A stretch of DNA of 64,000 nucleotides from Lithospermum erythrorhizon (GCA_019722365.1 JADFUC010002016.1:62001-126000), one strand, 5' to 3'. Positions 49,593-62,765 are shown, counted from the stretch's first letter. Notes: generated from the letters alone by a model not told the origin. Numbers and translations are program-made.

Positions 49593-51822
49593 ATGAGAGC
49601 AAAGATTTATCTATTTGGTGACTCCATCACTGAATGCTCCTTTGTAAATGGTGGATGGGGTGCTTCTCTTGCCAATCACTTCTCTAGGAGGGTAACATTT
49701 TATATATCTCCATCATGTTCGTTCAGTCGGTCATATGTTACACTTTACATGACACTTTGTTAATATCAATATACGTGATTAAAAATAGATGAGACACCCT
49801 TCATGATATTAACGTTACAACAGTATCACATATAATATAACATACGATCCAATAATGTGTCATGTTGATTGATGTCTTTATGAAATAACACGTTCCAATG
49901 TGCCATGTTGGTTGATGTATTGAAATCTTGATGATATAATCTATCTCCATTGATTATATGAGATGTAGGTTGATGTCTTGCTAAGGGGATACAGTGGAAT
50001 TAACACAAGATGGGCTTTGAAAGTATTGGACAAAGTTTTCCCACCGGAGAATGGTGGAGTTGCTGGATCGCCAACGGTGGCTGTGACGGTGTTCTTTGGT
50101 GCTAATGATGCTTCCTTGCCTGATAGGTGTAGCGCTTTTCAACATGTGCCTCTTGATGAGTAGAAGAAAAAACCTGCATTCGTTGTATCTTTTCTCAAGG
50201 TACATACTCATATCTCAAAGTTATATGTGTCAATTAAGACTTCGAAGTGTGATCATTTTGACCATGGAATCAAACTCGACAATCTTTTTGGGATGGAGGG
50301 AGTACTACTCGGTATATATACAGAACAGGAGACGGGAGTATTAATTAGTTTCAATCTATTTGACATTTTATTTATCATCTATATATTAATTTTAAATATA
50401 GTAGTCATTAGTAAATGGCTTAAGTGCGTAGCTTTTAGAGCGTGCGTTGATCGTGCGAGTGAGCTCAAATAAACCTAATGTGAAGGGAGTGTTTTGTCCT
50501 AATTTGTCTAAAGGCGCTTTTTTGGAGCTTGGTAAGGATTGGACATATCAGTATTCCTAGCTTGTGCAAGTAAGCTGATTGAGGTTCACTGAAGAGGTGC
50601 AACAAATGAAAACACCTGTTTGGTTTTGCAAATTTATCCAGGACTTGTTTTCCAAAACAGTCTGTAGTTGATGCTAAAGTTATCATTACTAAAGATTGAT
50701 TGTGATTGTTCTTCTGATTACCGCCCCCAATTCTGAGGCTCTTGTAAGTTCGTTGGCTATCCTTCAGATCTATCTATATATATAGTTATCAGTGTTCTCT
50801 TCTGTGACATCAAAAATTACAATCTGTAAAATTTCAGAGGTTTATCAATACGCTTCTGACATCACTGTCATTAGATTCCCATTTACGGAGAACAAACTGG
50901 GTTTGCCTGAAAGAACAAATGATGCTGCCGGTGCTTATGCCAAAGCTTGTCTTGCTATTGCATCTGAATGTGGAGTTATCTTTGGACTAAAATGCAGCAA
51001 CTTCTTGGTTGGGAAAAGGCATATCTGAGGTATTCCTGTATAACTGTATTTCATTTCCTGCTGTACCACTTATACTGTAACTTAGCTTAATATAAGGGAG
51101 GAGTTTTAGGCCAAGGGTTGTCATGCTCATGGGGATGACAGGCATCCGAACCACACATTTATCTTCAAATTCTGTCAACTTTTCTAACCATTTGTAAGAC
51201 CCTTATAAGCATGTCATTATATCTGCTAGATTTATCTTGTAGAAGTTTAGCTTTCCAACTATAGCCATTAAGTAGACATAACTTCAACATCACCTTGAAA
51301 ATAAGTAACCCATTATTTAAGACCAGTGAATATCAATATGATATCTGATAGGTGAGTGAATATAAGCAGCATGCCACTTTTTACCTCACATTGCTTGATG
51401 GGAATAAATTAAATTTCCATGTCCATTGAATTATCTGGATCCCAATTTTGCGAATTCCATGTTGGCAAAACCTTATTAACCATTTTCAACTGCTAAAATT
51501 TTGTTTTCTGCTATAATTGAAGTTATAAGTCTGCACGACTAATTGATTTGCATGTTCTAGGAAAAACTATAATTTGTAGACAAGAGCGTGCTTTCAAGCC
51601 TACGTGAATACACAGATTGTTAACTGGCAGTACTAACACCATCTATCGAATAACAGTGATGGCTTACACCTGACTGAGGGCAGCAACAGATTTGTTTTTG
51701 AAAAGGTGATCAAGAGGCTGGAAGAAACAGATTTAGGCATTGAGAGCGTGGCAGTTGATATCCCAATCCTTACTCAAATTGATCCAAATGATCCTCTTAA
51801 AGCTTTTGAGAGTTTGAAATGA
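49593..51822 (+). pseudogene. GDSL esterase of the CPRD49/IAH1 type, decayed
   Basis: An intact member of this family is a roughly 240-residue SGNH hydrolase. Exon 1 (49593-49691) gives MRAKIYLFGDSITECSF with the GDS block. Exon 2 (49969-50199) gives VDVLLRGYSGINTRWALK and FFGANDASLPDRCSAFQHV (the GxND block), then has TAG at 50161-50163 where the family has a Tyr codon, followed by a +1/-1 pair of indels (an extra A in the A-run, one base missing before GTATCT). A third exon near 50696-50745 shows LLITAPNSEAL. A fourth (about 50868-51029) has NKLGLPERTNDAAGAYAKA, then a small deletion near 50975 shifts the frame before LWTKMQQLLGWEKAYL. Exon 5 (51657-51822) has DGLHLTEGSNRFVF with the catalytic Asp/His and ends normally. 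Splice sites are mostly preserved, so decay is recent. Confidence 0.9.
50205..50304. mobile_element. Right end of a Stowaway-like MITE in an intron of the GDSL relic
   Basis: GGGATGGAGGGAGTA near 50290-50304 is the standard Stowaway-like right terminus. The expected left terminus (TACTCCCTCC) is not seen in the preceding 100 bases, so only a fragment remains; its left limit is arbitrary. Confidence 0.5.
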
Positions 51823-52525
51823 CAGACCATCTTCTGTTTCTTAATGTTTTATATGCTGCAGTCATTACAATGCCATCACAATCCTATTACTGTGGTACTA
51901 GATATTAGGCAGTAGTTGCTTCATAGTTCTAAACCTTGGCAACTCATCAAAATATCAGTAATATACTCTGCTGAATGCTTGACATTATACTTATAGTTTC
52001 GGACTTCTATACTTTGGGCATACTAATAATAAGCTTTTGGATAATGTATTAACGTGATCGATGAGTTTATCAAATACTGCATAAGATGATGCTAGATAGC
52101 AGGTTAGAAACTAAAGATTAAGCAGAACTAACTACTAATGCAGTCCTGAAAAGTTATTTCAGTTAAAAGCTGCAATTCAATTATGTAGACATCGATTAAA
52201 TGTCTATATTCTATGGTGGACGCCCAATGTTTTTCTACCCGAAATAGGAATAAGCAAAGCAAAATGCAGTAAAAAAATCTAAAGGAATGAGTAGATAATT
52301 TTATACATTCTATGTGAGACTTCGTTAAGATTATGATACATGTTTTATTTTTAAACTAAATATCATAGAATGTTACTGAAAGTTTAAATCCAATGCCAGA
52401 AGGAATATTGCCTTGTGCCATGAGAAAAAATTAATTGTAGTAGAAAAAGAAAAGACCAAGTGGGGTCATAGGAAATCTATCCTCTTATCCTCACCAAAAC
52501 ACAGAAGCTAAAAAAGGTCCATTAG
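51823..52525. other. Intergenic DNA upstream of CHLI
   Basis: Contains the old 3' region of the GDSL gene and the promoter of CHLI. No other coding sequence seen. Confidence 0.45.
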
Positions 52526-52535
52526 TATAAATAAA
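52526..52535 (+). promoter_or_regulatory. Possible TATA box of CHLI
   Basis: TATAAATAAA lies 47 bases before the start codon at 52573. That would leave a leader of only about 15 nt, so either the leader is very short or another start site is used. Confidence 0.35.
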
Positions 52536-52572
52536 TTTTCAAAAGAAACCACAAGTTCTTTTGCTTTGTTGA

Positions 52573-54580
52573 ATGGCTTCACCACTAGGAACTTCTGCTG
52601 CTACAGCATCATCAATCTTGGCTTCAAAACCTCTATATTCTCAAAGAAAGTCCTCCATTCTACCTATCTCTCCTGCTTCAGGTATTGATATTCTTGAAGA
52701 CCATTATTTAGTTTTCAAGAATGATGCATTTTATCAACCAATATATAATTTTGAATCATGGAAATGTTTAGAGTGAATCAATTCATGACTCTTAACTGTT
52801 ATTGGTACTTCACTTTGGAACTTTACATCTAACAGTCAATATTCATGGTCAGAATGACTATAGATGTGTTCTTCAAAGTTATCTAGATTAAAATTATCCC
52901 AGTTTTATTTTTTTGAATTGAATTGATGTTTATTTTGAAACTTTTGGTGCAATATCATGTGTCAGTTACCCTTAGTGTTTTCTTACTGTTTCTATTAAAG
53001 GTTCCATTTCAGTCCATTATATTGGAGGGCTAATGATGGCATAAGAACTGGGATATCCACAAATTTTGGATATTGACCAAATGTTTTTCCCTTCTGTTTT
53101 TTTTTGGTTTTCTTATTGCAGGAGTGTGTACAGGGAGGAAATTCTATGGAGGTATTAGGATCCCAATGCAGAAAGGGAGGCCTCAACTACATGTTTCAAT
53201 TTCTAATGTAGCCACTGAAGTTGGCCCTGCTGAGAAGCAGGTACTATGTAGACTTTGTTCCTCATTTACATGCCACTCTTTTAATTTAGTCCGGATTTTT
53301 CTCAACAGGCATTTTGTTTTCTGTACACTATATGCGATATAATTGAGACTTTAGCTAAAAGCAGAAGTAGTAACATCAAACGAATAACCATATATGTTGC
53401 CTGAAATTTGGCCGGTATGATGAGAATTTTTTACTGTAAGGACAGCAGGCCGTCAGTTCGAATGAAGGCAATGAATTGAATGTTGGATTCCTATTATTGT
53501 TGTTAACTTTCGAATTGTTTTAAATTTTAGTTGAAAAAGCTAGCCAAGGATACGCAAAGACCAGTTTATCCATTTGCTGCTATAGTAGGACAAGATGAGA
53601 TGAAGCTCTGCCTTTTGTTAAATGTGATTGATCCAAAGATTGGAGGTGTGATGATAATGGGTGATAGAGGGACAGGAAAATCCACAACTGTTAGGTCTTT
53701 GGTAGATTTACTCCCCGAAATTTCAGTGGTAGCTGGTGACCCCTATAATTCAGATCCTGAAGACCCAGAGTTGATGGGATTTGAAGTCCGAGAGAAAGCT
53801 GTGAATGGCGAAGAACTCCCTGTTGTTTTAACCAAAATTAACATGGTTGATTTGCCGTTGGGTGCTACTGAAGACAGAGTGTGTGGGACAATTGATATCG
53901 AAAAGGCCCTTACTGAAGGTGTAAAGGCATTTGAACCTGGTCTTCTTGCAAAAGCCAACAGAGGCATTCTTTACGTGGACGAGGTTAATCTTTTGGATGA
54001 CCATTTAGTAGATGTTCTGTTGGATTCAGCTGCCTCAGGATGGAACACTGTTGAAAGAGAAGGAATTTCGATCTCTCATCCTGCAAGGTTTATTCTCATT
54101 GGTTCTGGTAATCCAGAAGAAGGAGAACTCAGACCACAACTTCTTGATCGATTTGGGATGCATGCTCAAGTAGGGACAGTTAGGGATGCAGAACTTCGAG
54201 TAAAAATTGTTGAAGAAAGAGCTCGGTTTGATAAAAATCCTAAAGAATTCAGACAATCATACGAGGCTGAGCAAGATAAGCTTCAGGAACAAATTTACTC
54301 AGCGAGGAGCTCACTTCCTTCAGTCACAATTGATCATGATCTTCGAGTTAAAATCTCAAAGGTCTGTGCTGAACTCAACGTTGATGGATTAAGAGGAGAC
54401 ATCGTTTCAAATAGAGCAGCTAGAGCGTTAGCTGCTCTGAAAGGAAGAGATAAAGTTACACCTGAGGATATTGCCACTGTCATCCCCAACTGCTTAAGAC
54501 ATCGATTGAGGAAGGACCCCTTGGAGTCAATTGACTCCGGATTACTTGTTATTGAGAAATTCTATGAAGTTTTTAGCTGA
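52573..54580 (+). CDS. CHLI: Magnesium chelatase subunit I, chloroplastic
   Basis: Three exons (52573-52681, 53122-53240, 53531-54580) with GT-AG introns give 425 residues, the normal length for plant CHLI. The first 60 or so residues are Ser/Ala-rich, fitting a chloroplast transit peptide. The AAA+ module follows: [15 protein letters not shown] (about residues 87-101), Walker [10 protein letters not shown] (120-128), the CHLI-specific insert with [14 protein letters not shown], Walker B ILYVDE (222-227), sensor-type [19 protein letters not shown] with the arginine finger region (about 267-285), and the C-terminal helical domain with [19 protein letters not shown] forms an ATP-driven ring with CHLD that powers CHLH in inserting Mg2+ into protoporphyrin IX, the first committed step of chlorophyll synthesis. 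All motifs are intact. The transit peptide start is the first ATG and yields continuous frames across both introns. Confidence 0.97.
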
Positions 54581-55545
54581 AGGAATAAGCCCTTGACTCC
54601 ATAATGTTCGCTTGGTGATTCTTTAATCAAGCTGTGCATTTCTCCAGTGACTGAATCTTGCTTCAGACTTCAGAGTGCTTTATTTGCTGTCAGAAATACA
54701 GAACTTTCTTCATAGCAGCATTAAACATGACTTGAGGGTCATTACACATGTGGAAGTGATTCTTTGTTTTCAAGGAATCATGTGTTATATTCAAATTATG
54801 CTGGTAAACAGAAGCTTAAATTCTTATTTCTGTTGTATAATATCCAGATTTTGTTAATTTATAGTCATCTCTTCAATTTGCATCTTCATTTATCATATAC
54901 ATTGATTGTCTATTCCCTTTTTTGCTTATAAATTTTGATACCAAAGAAGCTCGAGACACTTGCAATTTCACCAACAAAATGATGGAAATATGACAAAGTG
55001 AACTGGAATGGTACTTAATCATTGGAGGCTAAATCCAATCTTCTTCAATCTTCATTTCCTCATTTCTATTGTGAATGTTTGTTAAGTTATAAATGAGTGA
55101 TCACTTAGAATACAATTATTATAAGATGCAAAAAAACCATGGTGATTATTAGCTGTTAATAAATGGACACATATATGCTGATTATTAGCTGATTAGTTTT
55201 TTTTATGGAACAAAGTATAGAAATCTGAATAGTAAGCACTCAAACATTGAATGGTGAACAGAAACTAGTTGCAATAGTTTTCCCTTTACATATGTAGTTT
55301 TCCCTTTACATATGTACACTTTAATTTATAGTAACCACTCTAAATATCAAACAATATGGAATTCACAACAAAGTGTCATAATCCGATACAGAATTCTCTA
55401 GATCTCAACTTCAATGCAAAGTACTACTCTCACACTATCCACAAGCAATAATTTATACAACACTCATATATTGAAAAGTTATCACTTCATATACCCAATT
55501 GGCTCAAATCCCCCAAGAATGTGGAAACAATGCATCGTTTTTTTT
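54581..55545. other. Shared 3' region of CHLI and the IQD gene
   Basis: The two genes converge here. The first 300 bases should hold the CHLI 3' UTR and the last 100-200 bases that of the IQD gene. No coding sequence recognised. Confidence 0.5.
55275..55314. repeat. Perfect 20-bp tandem duplication
   Basis: TAGTTTTCCCTTTACATATG occurs twice back to back (55275-55294 and 55295-55314) without mismatch. It lies between the converging CHLI and IQD genes and may affect neither. Confidence 0.9.
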
Positions 55546-57968
55546 TTAAGATACCATAATAGCCTTATTACCATTGGTTGCTTCAGCTTTACCTGGACCT
55601 TTCTGAGGGTGAACCTTTTCAGGTGCTTCATCATATGTCAATTTTCGCGGTTTTGAAACACCCTTTCCATTTGGAGAAATAGTTTTCACAGAAGATTTGG
55701 TAGTTGGGGTGTTCGAATTTTTACCTGTCTTGCTACTTTGCGGGCTGTGTCCTTTCTTGGGACTAGGCTGCACTGGTACCCTTCTTTCCCAAGGACGAGC
55801 AGCAATCCATCGATCCATCCAACTCCAACCCCAGTTTGCTTTGCTGATATCAGTGTTACCGAGTCCCGAGTTTGAGTTTGGCCTCCACTGAAAGGCGTAC
55901 TTGTAAGAATAAATCTTAATTTGATCGTGAGGGCAATAGATAATTAAGTTCTACCTGATGAGAAAATGCATATGCCAGTGTTCGTTCACGTTTTACTGCA
56001 GCTGCTTCTCTCAAATGTATCTTTGCAAGAACTTCTTCCATTGTCTCGGAGCTTGGACTCCACTCCACCTGTCAAGTATATTTTCTCTCTGTAAGGCTGG
56101 CGAGAAAAAATAGGAATATCTGTATTCTGAATCCATTCATCTTCCAGAGCAAAGTTCGTTAACATATACGAGTACTAGCAAAGCCTATCGTAAGTTAGTA
56201 ACTCGTACATTTGGTTTGATTACTTTTCTTAACGATTACAGATCCAATTTGATATCATGTTACAATCCCTGAAATTGATACCCATAGACATCAAAATGTA
56301 TTGATGACGAATATGTTAATTTATCTTTTAGATTTTTGACAAGTTTGTCAGGCTTCACTGTTCCAAAATCAATTTTGGTTTCCTGTTGGTATCACATCAG
56401 ACAAGGAGACGAGAACAAATGGTAATTTCAAAACTATCAAAAGGTAGAATAGAGTGATAGCAAATGTTTTAAACCGTGTGGACCATCAAATGCAACTGCA
56501 AGAAAAACGGAAAGGTTATTTCAACCATGTGAAGGGGAGCTAGTGTTACCTCTAGGTCATGAAGTTTGGCATCAAGTTTAAGTTGGTTCTCTAGTTTCTT
56601 CTGCTTGAGTCTTCCTTCTATAACCATGCCAACTCGGCGAGCCTTAATCTCAGCCTGTATCCTGTTCCATGAGTGGAGATAGCTCAAAGTCATTGAGGCT
56701 TGCTTTTTGACAGAATGTCCTTGTGTGAGAGTCTGTAACCTTTCAATACCTCTTAAGCAACGAAAAGCCTTTCTAGCCTACAAAATTAATTATGTACAAG
56801 CTAAAATCCACATGTGGTAAATGGCCTAGTAAATGAGCGTGAATCATGAACAAACTCAAGCATATATGTGAACAATAACTGCAATTAGACCATTGATAAT
56901 TATTCACTTGGAGCTGCTATCAAGCCATTGTATGTACAAATATAGTGGCTCATTCAGAACCAAGCAGTTTTTACTTCACTAACAGAAGAGATGAAGATAA
57001 GATGTTCTTCTGATTCTAGCTGTAACTTTTTCATTAGAATAGACACCACTAAGAATTTATTAGTTTATAACTTTCATGTCAAGAGAGATACCTTATATGA
57101 GCGATATGCAGTCTGAATTTGAGTTGCAGCCACATCTTCAATTGGCATCCCGTTAATCAGATGATTTTTGTGTGACGATCCAGTTGCAGACTTAGACGAA
57201 ACTTTCTCAGAATGGCGAACTAGTGTGTCTCCGTTTTTCTTGTTACGTGTGGATGCCTGTTCCACAGATAAGAAGATCTTAATTCTTTATGCGTTAAGAT
57301 ATGAAATGAGAAGTTACCAAGGATGTCAGAATAGGACGAACGGTAAAGGAGAAGTTACTCTGTGTGCTTACATTATTGGAGAAAAGGAATGGTAAAATAA
57401 AAAGTATAAGAAGATATTGTTTTGTATATGATGTGCAATTGGCTCGACAAGTCCGTCTCACTCACTCTTTGTGCTTCATCATATTACCTAAATATAATTA
57501 CCATCCAGAATGAATTGAGATCTGAATACTCGGAAGTAGAATCTGAGTAATTGTCTATTCGTAAAACTGTTAAAAACTTTCCATTTCTTGACATAATTGT
57601 CATTCTTCGAATTAAAAAGATAAGCTACTTATGGATCCCTTCAATTAACACTTTCTTTTCACCTCAGCTGAAGAAGGTTGATTTATAGAATGTGTGTAAC
57701 TGTGTATGCCTAGGTACCAAGGGTTCCTAAGGAATGCGGCAACATAAGTTACAAGGTTGTCTCAGACAGATGGTATCGTAATGATGGTGAGAATGTGAGG
57801 ACGAGTATTTACAAATGGATATAGAAAACTGAAACGCAAACCAGAAAGGGAGGTTATAAAATTCTGATTGTTTGAATGATCCAAACAACATGCCTTGGAT
57901 TTCCTTGGTTTATCATCCTTTGCTTTCTTCAAACTGATAATATTTTTAAACCAATCTCCATTACCCAT
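55546..57968 (-). CDS. IQ67-domain (IQD) calmodulin-binding protein
   Basis: Five exons on the minus strand: 57894-57968, 57092-57256, 56550-56777, 55955-56068 and 55546-55887, all phase 0, giving 307 residues. The short first exon (MGNGDWFKNIISLKK) has the lysine-rich start usual for IQDs. The first IQ motif (AATQIQTAYRSYKARKAFRCLRG, with I72-Q73 and R77) is split by the phase-0 intron that is diagnostic of the IQ67 domain. IQAEIKARRVGM and the KQKKLENQLKLDAKLHDLE stretch complete the domain. The WGWSWMDRWIAARPWE block (about 213-229) and a basic, Ser/Pro-rich tail match IQD9/10-like members. IQDs are scaffolds that bind calmodulin and often microtubules or the plasma membrane. The first intron appears to start with GC (AAG|GCATGT); an alternative GT donor about 75 bases downstream would also keep the frame and add residues. 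Internal exons are secure, the exon 1 end less so. Confidence 0.88.
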
Positions 57969-58975
57969 CGGTTTCTTTTACCGTGCAGTACACAGTAATT
58001 TCTGCAGTGGTTATCCAAGGAACAAAGTATATTAAAACAGCATTGTGCAATCTGATAGAGAACTTTCCATGAATAATCATGATAAGTAATGTCCTTGACT
58101 TCAACATGATTAATTATGATCAATAGAAGAAATGCAGATCATGCAGTTATTCTATTAGTTCAGTCCAATCATACATGTATACAAATTCATGTAAAAGCGA
58201 AGATCTGATGTAGCTGTGTTACAAATACTTCTACGCGATTTTTACTAAATGCCATCTTTAATAAATTCCACCATCATTGTTGAATCTATTGAGAAACTTA
58301 AAGACTTACAATAGGCAATTCTATGTTATAAGTCTTTCTAACCATCAGCAAACAGATCCAATAAGCTAAAAGAAGCACATCACACACTAGCATGTTGTAA
58401 CAATAAATTTCAAGAGATTAAATACCAGTAATGAACACAAATTGTTGTGTTAAACAAAAAAGAGAGAAACAAAACAACATAAACACTACTACAACAACAG
58501 TGACATATAGCTTTACTGGCAAAGAATTTGAACAAACCCATATGCATAAGAATTCAGCAATGCTAATAGGAATCATAACAAATGATTAACAAATCCAACA
58601 AACTGAACTTATAAACTGTTCTCAATATCAAAACTAATAACATACTACAAGTATACATATGAAATGATTAATGCTATAATCAAATTAACCAAGTACTATA
58701 AAAATATTATTACAACCAAGAAAACAAAATGTGGGTTCAGACACTTACAAATGATAGTTTGTTCAGTACAGATATTACAACACCCTTTCTTGAAAAAAGG
58801 ATGTCTTAAAAATGTAAAGAATGTCACAATTAGAAGTACAATAAAAATGGTACAATGAGCTTTTCTGATGCAAATGGTTGACAGTAGTTTGAGTAAGATT
58901 GAAGAAAATTAAAGTAGTAGGTGGTACTTTATTTCTTCAAGATTTATCGTGTACTTTAATCACAATAATTGCTAA
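57969..58975. other. Upstream region of the IQD gene
   Basis: A-rich sequence with no recognised coding region. A non-coding first exon of the IQD gene could lie here, but I could not fix one. Confidence 0.4.
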
Positions 58976-58979
58976 TAAT

Positions 58980-60335
58980 TTGATTTTTTTTTTTTTTTGT
59001 TTTCTGAAATGACGGCTATGATTGTTTGTTTAGTCATTTGCTTAATCCAAAAGAATTACACATCGTTTTCATAATTTCAATTTTGTATACGTAAATGCAT
59101 AGTTTTTCTACGTATTTAATTTAGGATGTGACTATATATTGCATGATACTTATTGATTAGTCTATATTCCGTATTTGTCATGTATTTGAAAGTGTTTATT
59201 GTACTTAAATTGATATATTTGATGAGTTTTTATTGTTTTAATTGAGAAATATGTGACATTGATCGATCTTTTATATTTTGTAGGAATATTAGTTGAAAGC
59301 CGTGAATATTAAGATAAATTCAAAAAAAATTGAAACAATTAAAAGAAGAATATTTAATAAGTTGGTTAACCTTGTATAAGAATATATATAAGGAAAGTTG
59401 TTCCTGGAAAGAATAGAGGCGCACGGCCAAAGATGGGCACAACAAGAAATCAACATCAACTTGCATCCTTCATTCATAGATTTTAAGAGATCGTTTAGTA
59501 ATTCCTTGGAAGTAGCCTCTTATCACTCTTTTTAATTAATGTGCTTTTCAATGCATGCTTAAATTAAAATTTAAGTCGTGTATCACGTAATAATTACTTT
59601 TGAATGCTTTATAATTATTTATCTTTATTTTCAGTTAATTATAATTTTGTATTATTTATCGCGCATAATTTTATGTTAAAGATTATTGCTAAGCCACAAC
59701 CTGAGGAAAAACGTAATACATAAAAATAATGAATCATCATGAGGAAATTGTTTATAAGGAAAATATGCAATAACTTAATTGTCAATGGATTATCTGTGCT
59801 TACGCAATTGAGGATTAACCCAGAAACCCAGCACTCTAATCTGCATCTGACTTTAGAGTAATCGAACCCAAGATATATGATAATTTAGATGATAAATATT
59901 TAGCTGAAATGTATTTAATGACGCTCTTTCCCCAACAAAACCAAAAAATATTTATTCTTTTGCTTATAAAAAACCTGATATTTAATAGTCAAACTAAGAT
60001 TATATATACTACTCATATTAAAAACGAAAACAGAGAACGGAGCATAAATGTATATTATTGAACCTTCGCCGATTCTCTTTTACTAGTACACACAAAATGT
60101 GTAAACCAAAAGATTTATAAAGATAACACTTATGCCCAATTGACAAACATTTTCACTGTTAGCTCACGTTATAATATCTGATTTAGTTATTTATTTGCAT
60201 ATTTAATCTAAATCAAATTGTTTTATATAGGATAGTTTAACTAGTTTAATCAAATTAAATAATTAACTCTCTGTGGTTCGACCCTCGCTATACTAATATA
60301 TGATTCGTACACTTACGAGATTAAATTATTAATAA
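58980..60335 (+). repeat. Possible solo LTR of a different Ty3/gypsy family
   Basis: The end of the stretch, CTCTGTGGTTCGACCCTCGC followed by GATTCGTACACTTACGAG (60271-60320), is a combination I know from the 3' ends of plant Ty3/gypsy LTRs. Earlier parts (for example TTGTAGGAATATT near 59279, GAAAGCCGTGAATATTAAGA near 59294) also have the style of these LTRs. The left end, near a run of T at 58984-58998, is a guess and no target duplication was found. Confidence 0.4.
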
Positions 60336-62190
60336 CTCATCATTTATTAGAGGTTTTTTAATCCGAATATTGGAGTATATATTATCTGATTTTGAACTTA
60401 ATGATGCACAACGATCAGTATATATATAATACATTCTTTAAAAAAAAAAAAAGGAACTAATGTCTTGCAAAATCGAATGTGTGAGTACGTTTTTTATTTG
60501 ATACTCCGTAGATGAAAATAAAAACTAAATACAAGTGGTTAACAAGGTATGCCAAGTTTCACATTATTTTCAACCCAACTTCCTAGCTATCTACGCATTC
60601 TTTTTATCCAAATTAAGTTCATGTATGGACTCAATACTATAACTATTAATCTATTATGGAGGATCAAAGTCGTTACTCAATTCGAATCTTCAAATCTCGT
60701 TTACTTAAACTTTGATTTATATGTATCATATTTGAACGTTTAATTTGCAGTAGTAAAATTTAATTGAAAATTAGATTTTGTTTGGTCACCATCCTCCATC
60801 CACATGCAATATAGTAGCAAAATAAAACCAATGCTAATGGAATCCTAGCTGCTATGAAAATTTTGACTTTTGATTGATTGTTTTTAAAAAAAAATTAAAC
60901 TAAAATATCACTGGATTGTAACTTTCCTTGCCAATGGCCTACATTCCAGACAATTTCTTTAATGACTTTAAGTTGACAAGTTTAGCAATATTAGTGGTAG
61001 TAGAGATTTCTATATCTTCAAAATTGGAGATATATATATATGACCTAATTGCATTTATCAATCTTTCACTAATGGCTTAACTAACCAATAAATACACATT
61101 GTCGTTTGTCAACATGAGTTGGCGCCAAAGGGACAACAGAACCAACTATTGACAATGTAGTTTTGCCTTCTTGTCTATACTTGATAGATGCATGCACTCA
61201 TAAATCTTGATACCAAAATGGAAATCTTGTTGAATTCTCTTGTCTAGAGACATTTTACTAATACCACTTGTACAAGCTAAATTATGAAAATATTGAGATT
61301 ATTCATATATTATTTCCATACTGTTATAAAATCTAATAACAAATGCACTAATACGATAATACTACTATATTATTCAACGTATAATACCTAAGAGAATGCA
61401 CTATTCTCTTTACAATTCCTCGATACAAAACAAAGAGCCATGTCCTTTTATAAAGAAAAAATTTACATTATTCACTAAAGATCGGGTGAATATCGTTTCA
61501 CGGTACTATAACATTGTGTTTGATTTTCTAAATAATTCTGCATGCAATTTTACATTTCATGCTAACACAAACCTTTTTTATATAGATAATATTTCTCAGC
61601 ACCCTCCTTCAATCCTCACAATCCCTTACATAAGAGTCGAGCTCAAAATTCAAGGGTTACTGATTACTAATTCAACCACTAAATCGATTGATGTTCTCTA
61701 TTTCGACAGTATAGTATTCTCTTCACACGCACTTCTTATAATTTGCATCTACTTAATACATTTTTAGAGAATCCCAAATCGTTGGGCTTCATCCCTGATC
61801 GGTCCAGCCTAGTGAGCGGATGTCCGGTTCTAGTCCGAATTCAGCAGTGGCAATCAGAGACCGGTCCTTTATAAATATAGTATGATTTCTCATTTGATAA
61901 GCGACGCCCAAGTTACAACTTAATAAGTTACAAAACACGAGTGGATTATAATATTACATTTTCCGCCAGCCAAGCACCAAGTAGAAATTTTGACGTTATA
62001 TTTGCGAGCATTCTATTCACACCAAAATAAAAAAAGTTGAAAATCCTCAACGGACCTAATGCGTATTTATGCCCTTTGAACTACACGTAGATAAGAACAT
62101 TCTGATACGCCTAACCTACTAAATCTGACTCGAGCTTCCAGCTAACCACTTCAATACTAAATTTTGCCACTTGATGCTGACTAACCCATT
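60336..62190. other. AT-rich intergenic DNA
   Basis: No recognisable gene. A 123-codon frame at 61396-61767 (+) has no known domain and its composition follows the surrounding AT-rich DNA. Confidence 0.4.
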
Positions 62191-62194
62191 ACCG

Positions 62195-62262
62195 TAAAGA
62201 GGGCTGGCGCTGGCTTAATACTTAAGACCTCGCCCTTTAATACTAATTGAGCTATGTCAGTG
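62195..62262 (-). repeat. Possible tRNA-derived SINE head
   Basis: On the minus strand TAGCTCAATTAG (62243-62254) fits the pol III A box (TRGCNNAGYNGG) with two mismatches, and AGTATTAAGCC (62212-62222) could be a mutated B box (GGTTCGANNCC). The 20-base gap between the two is short, and no SINE tail was identified. Confidence 0.3.
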
Positions 62263-62403
62263 TCATACCACAATACGAAAGCTACTTGCATACCACAAGA
62301 TATCGCTCTAATAAGATTCCTTAAAACGACCTATTTGACAATTTTAAATTCTTATAGTTTGCTTTTGAAGTTATTTTAAGTTCTTATGGCCAAACTACAA
62401 AAT

Positions 62404-62421
62404 TATATATATATATATATA
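62404..62421. repeat. (TA)n microsatellite
   Basis: About nine TA units followed by a further TATATA stretch after one irregular base. Confidence 0.85.
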
Positions 62422-62765
62422 TTATATACCCGTAATTCCTACGTTATCAGACATGTGTCTTAGCAAGATTTCATGAAGATAATATCAGATTCAAAGATAC
62501 TCAAATGATATATTCGCCAGGGGTATCTTGTATATTGCCGATACTCAATAATATATTTCCAATGCGAAAGATTCAGATCTTAAAAGTAACAAATTTATTA
62601 ATATTTTGACAAGACTATAACCGATTCCCCATAATACACATGTCATGGGTGGAGGCAGCGATGGGTCAATGTTGTCATGTTAAGCATAAAATTTTGGACT
62701 TTTATACTAGCTGGCATTTATTACGACTTACATGAATCGATTTTTCAAATATCTGATATATTTTT

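Noticed and set aside
53743..54256. Minus-strand frames opposite CHLI exon 3
   Set aside because: Shadows of a conserved coding exon.
61396..61767. 123-codon plus-strand frame
   Set aside because: Composition follows the AT-rich surroundings, no known domain, no promoter or splice context.
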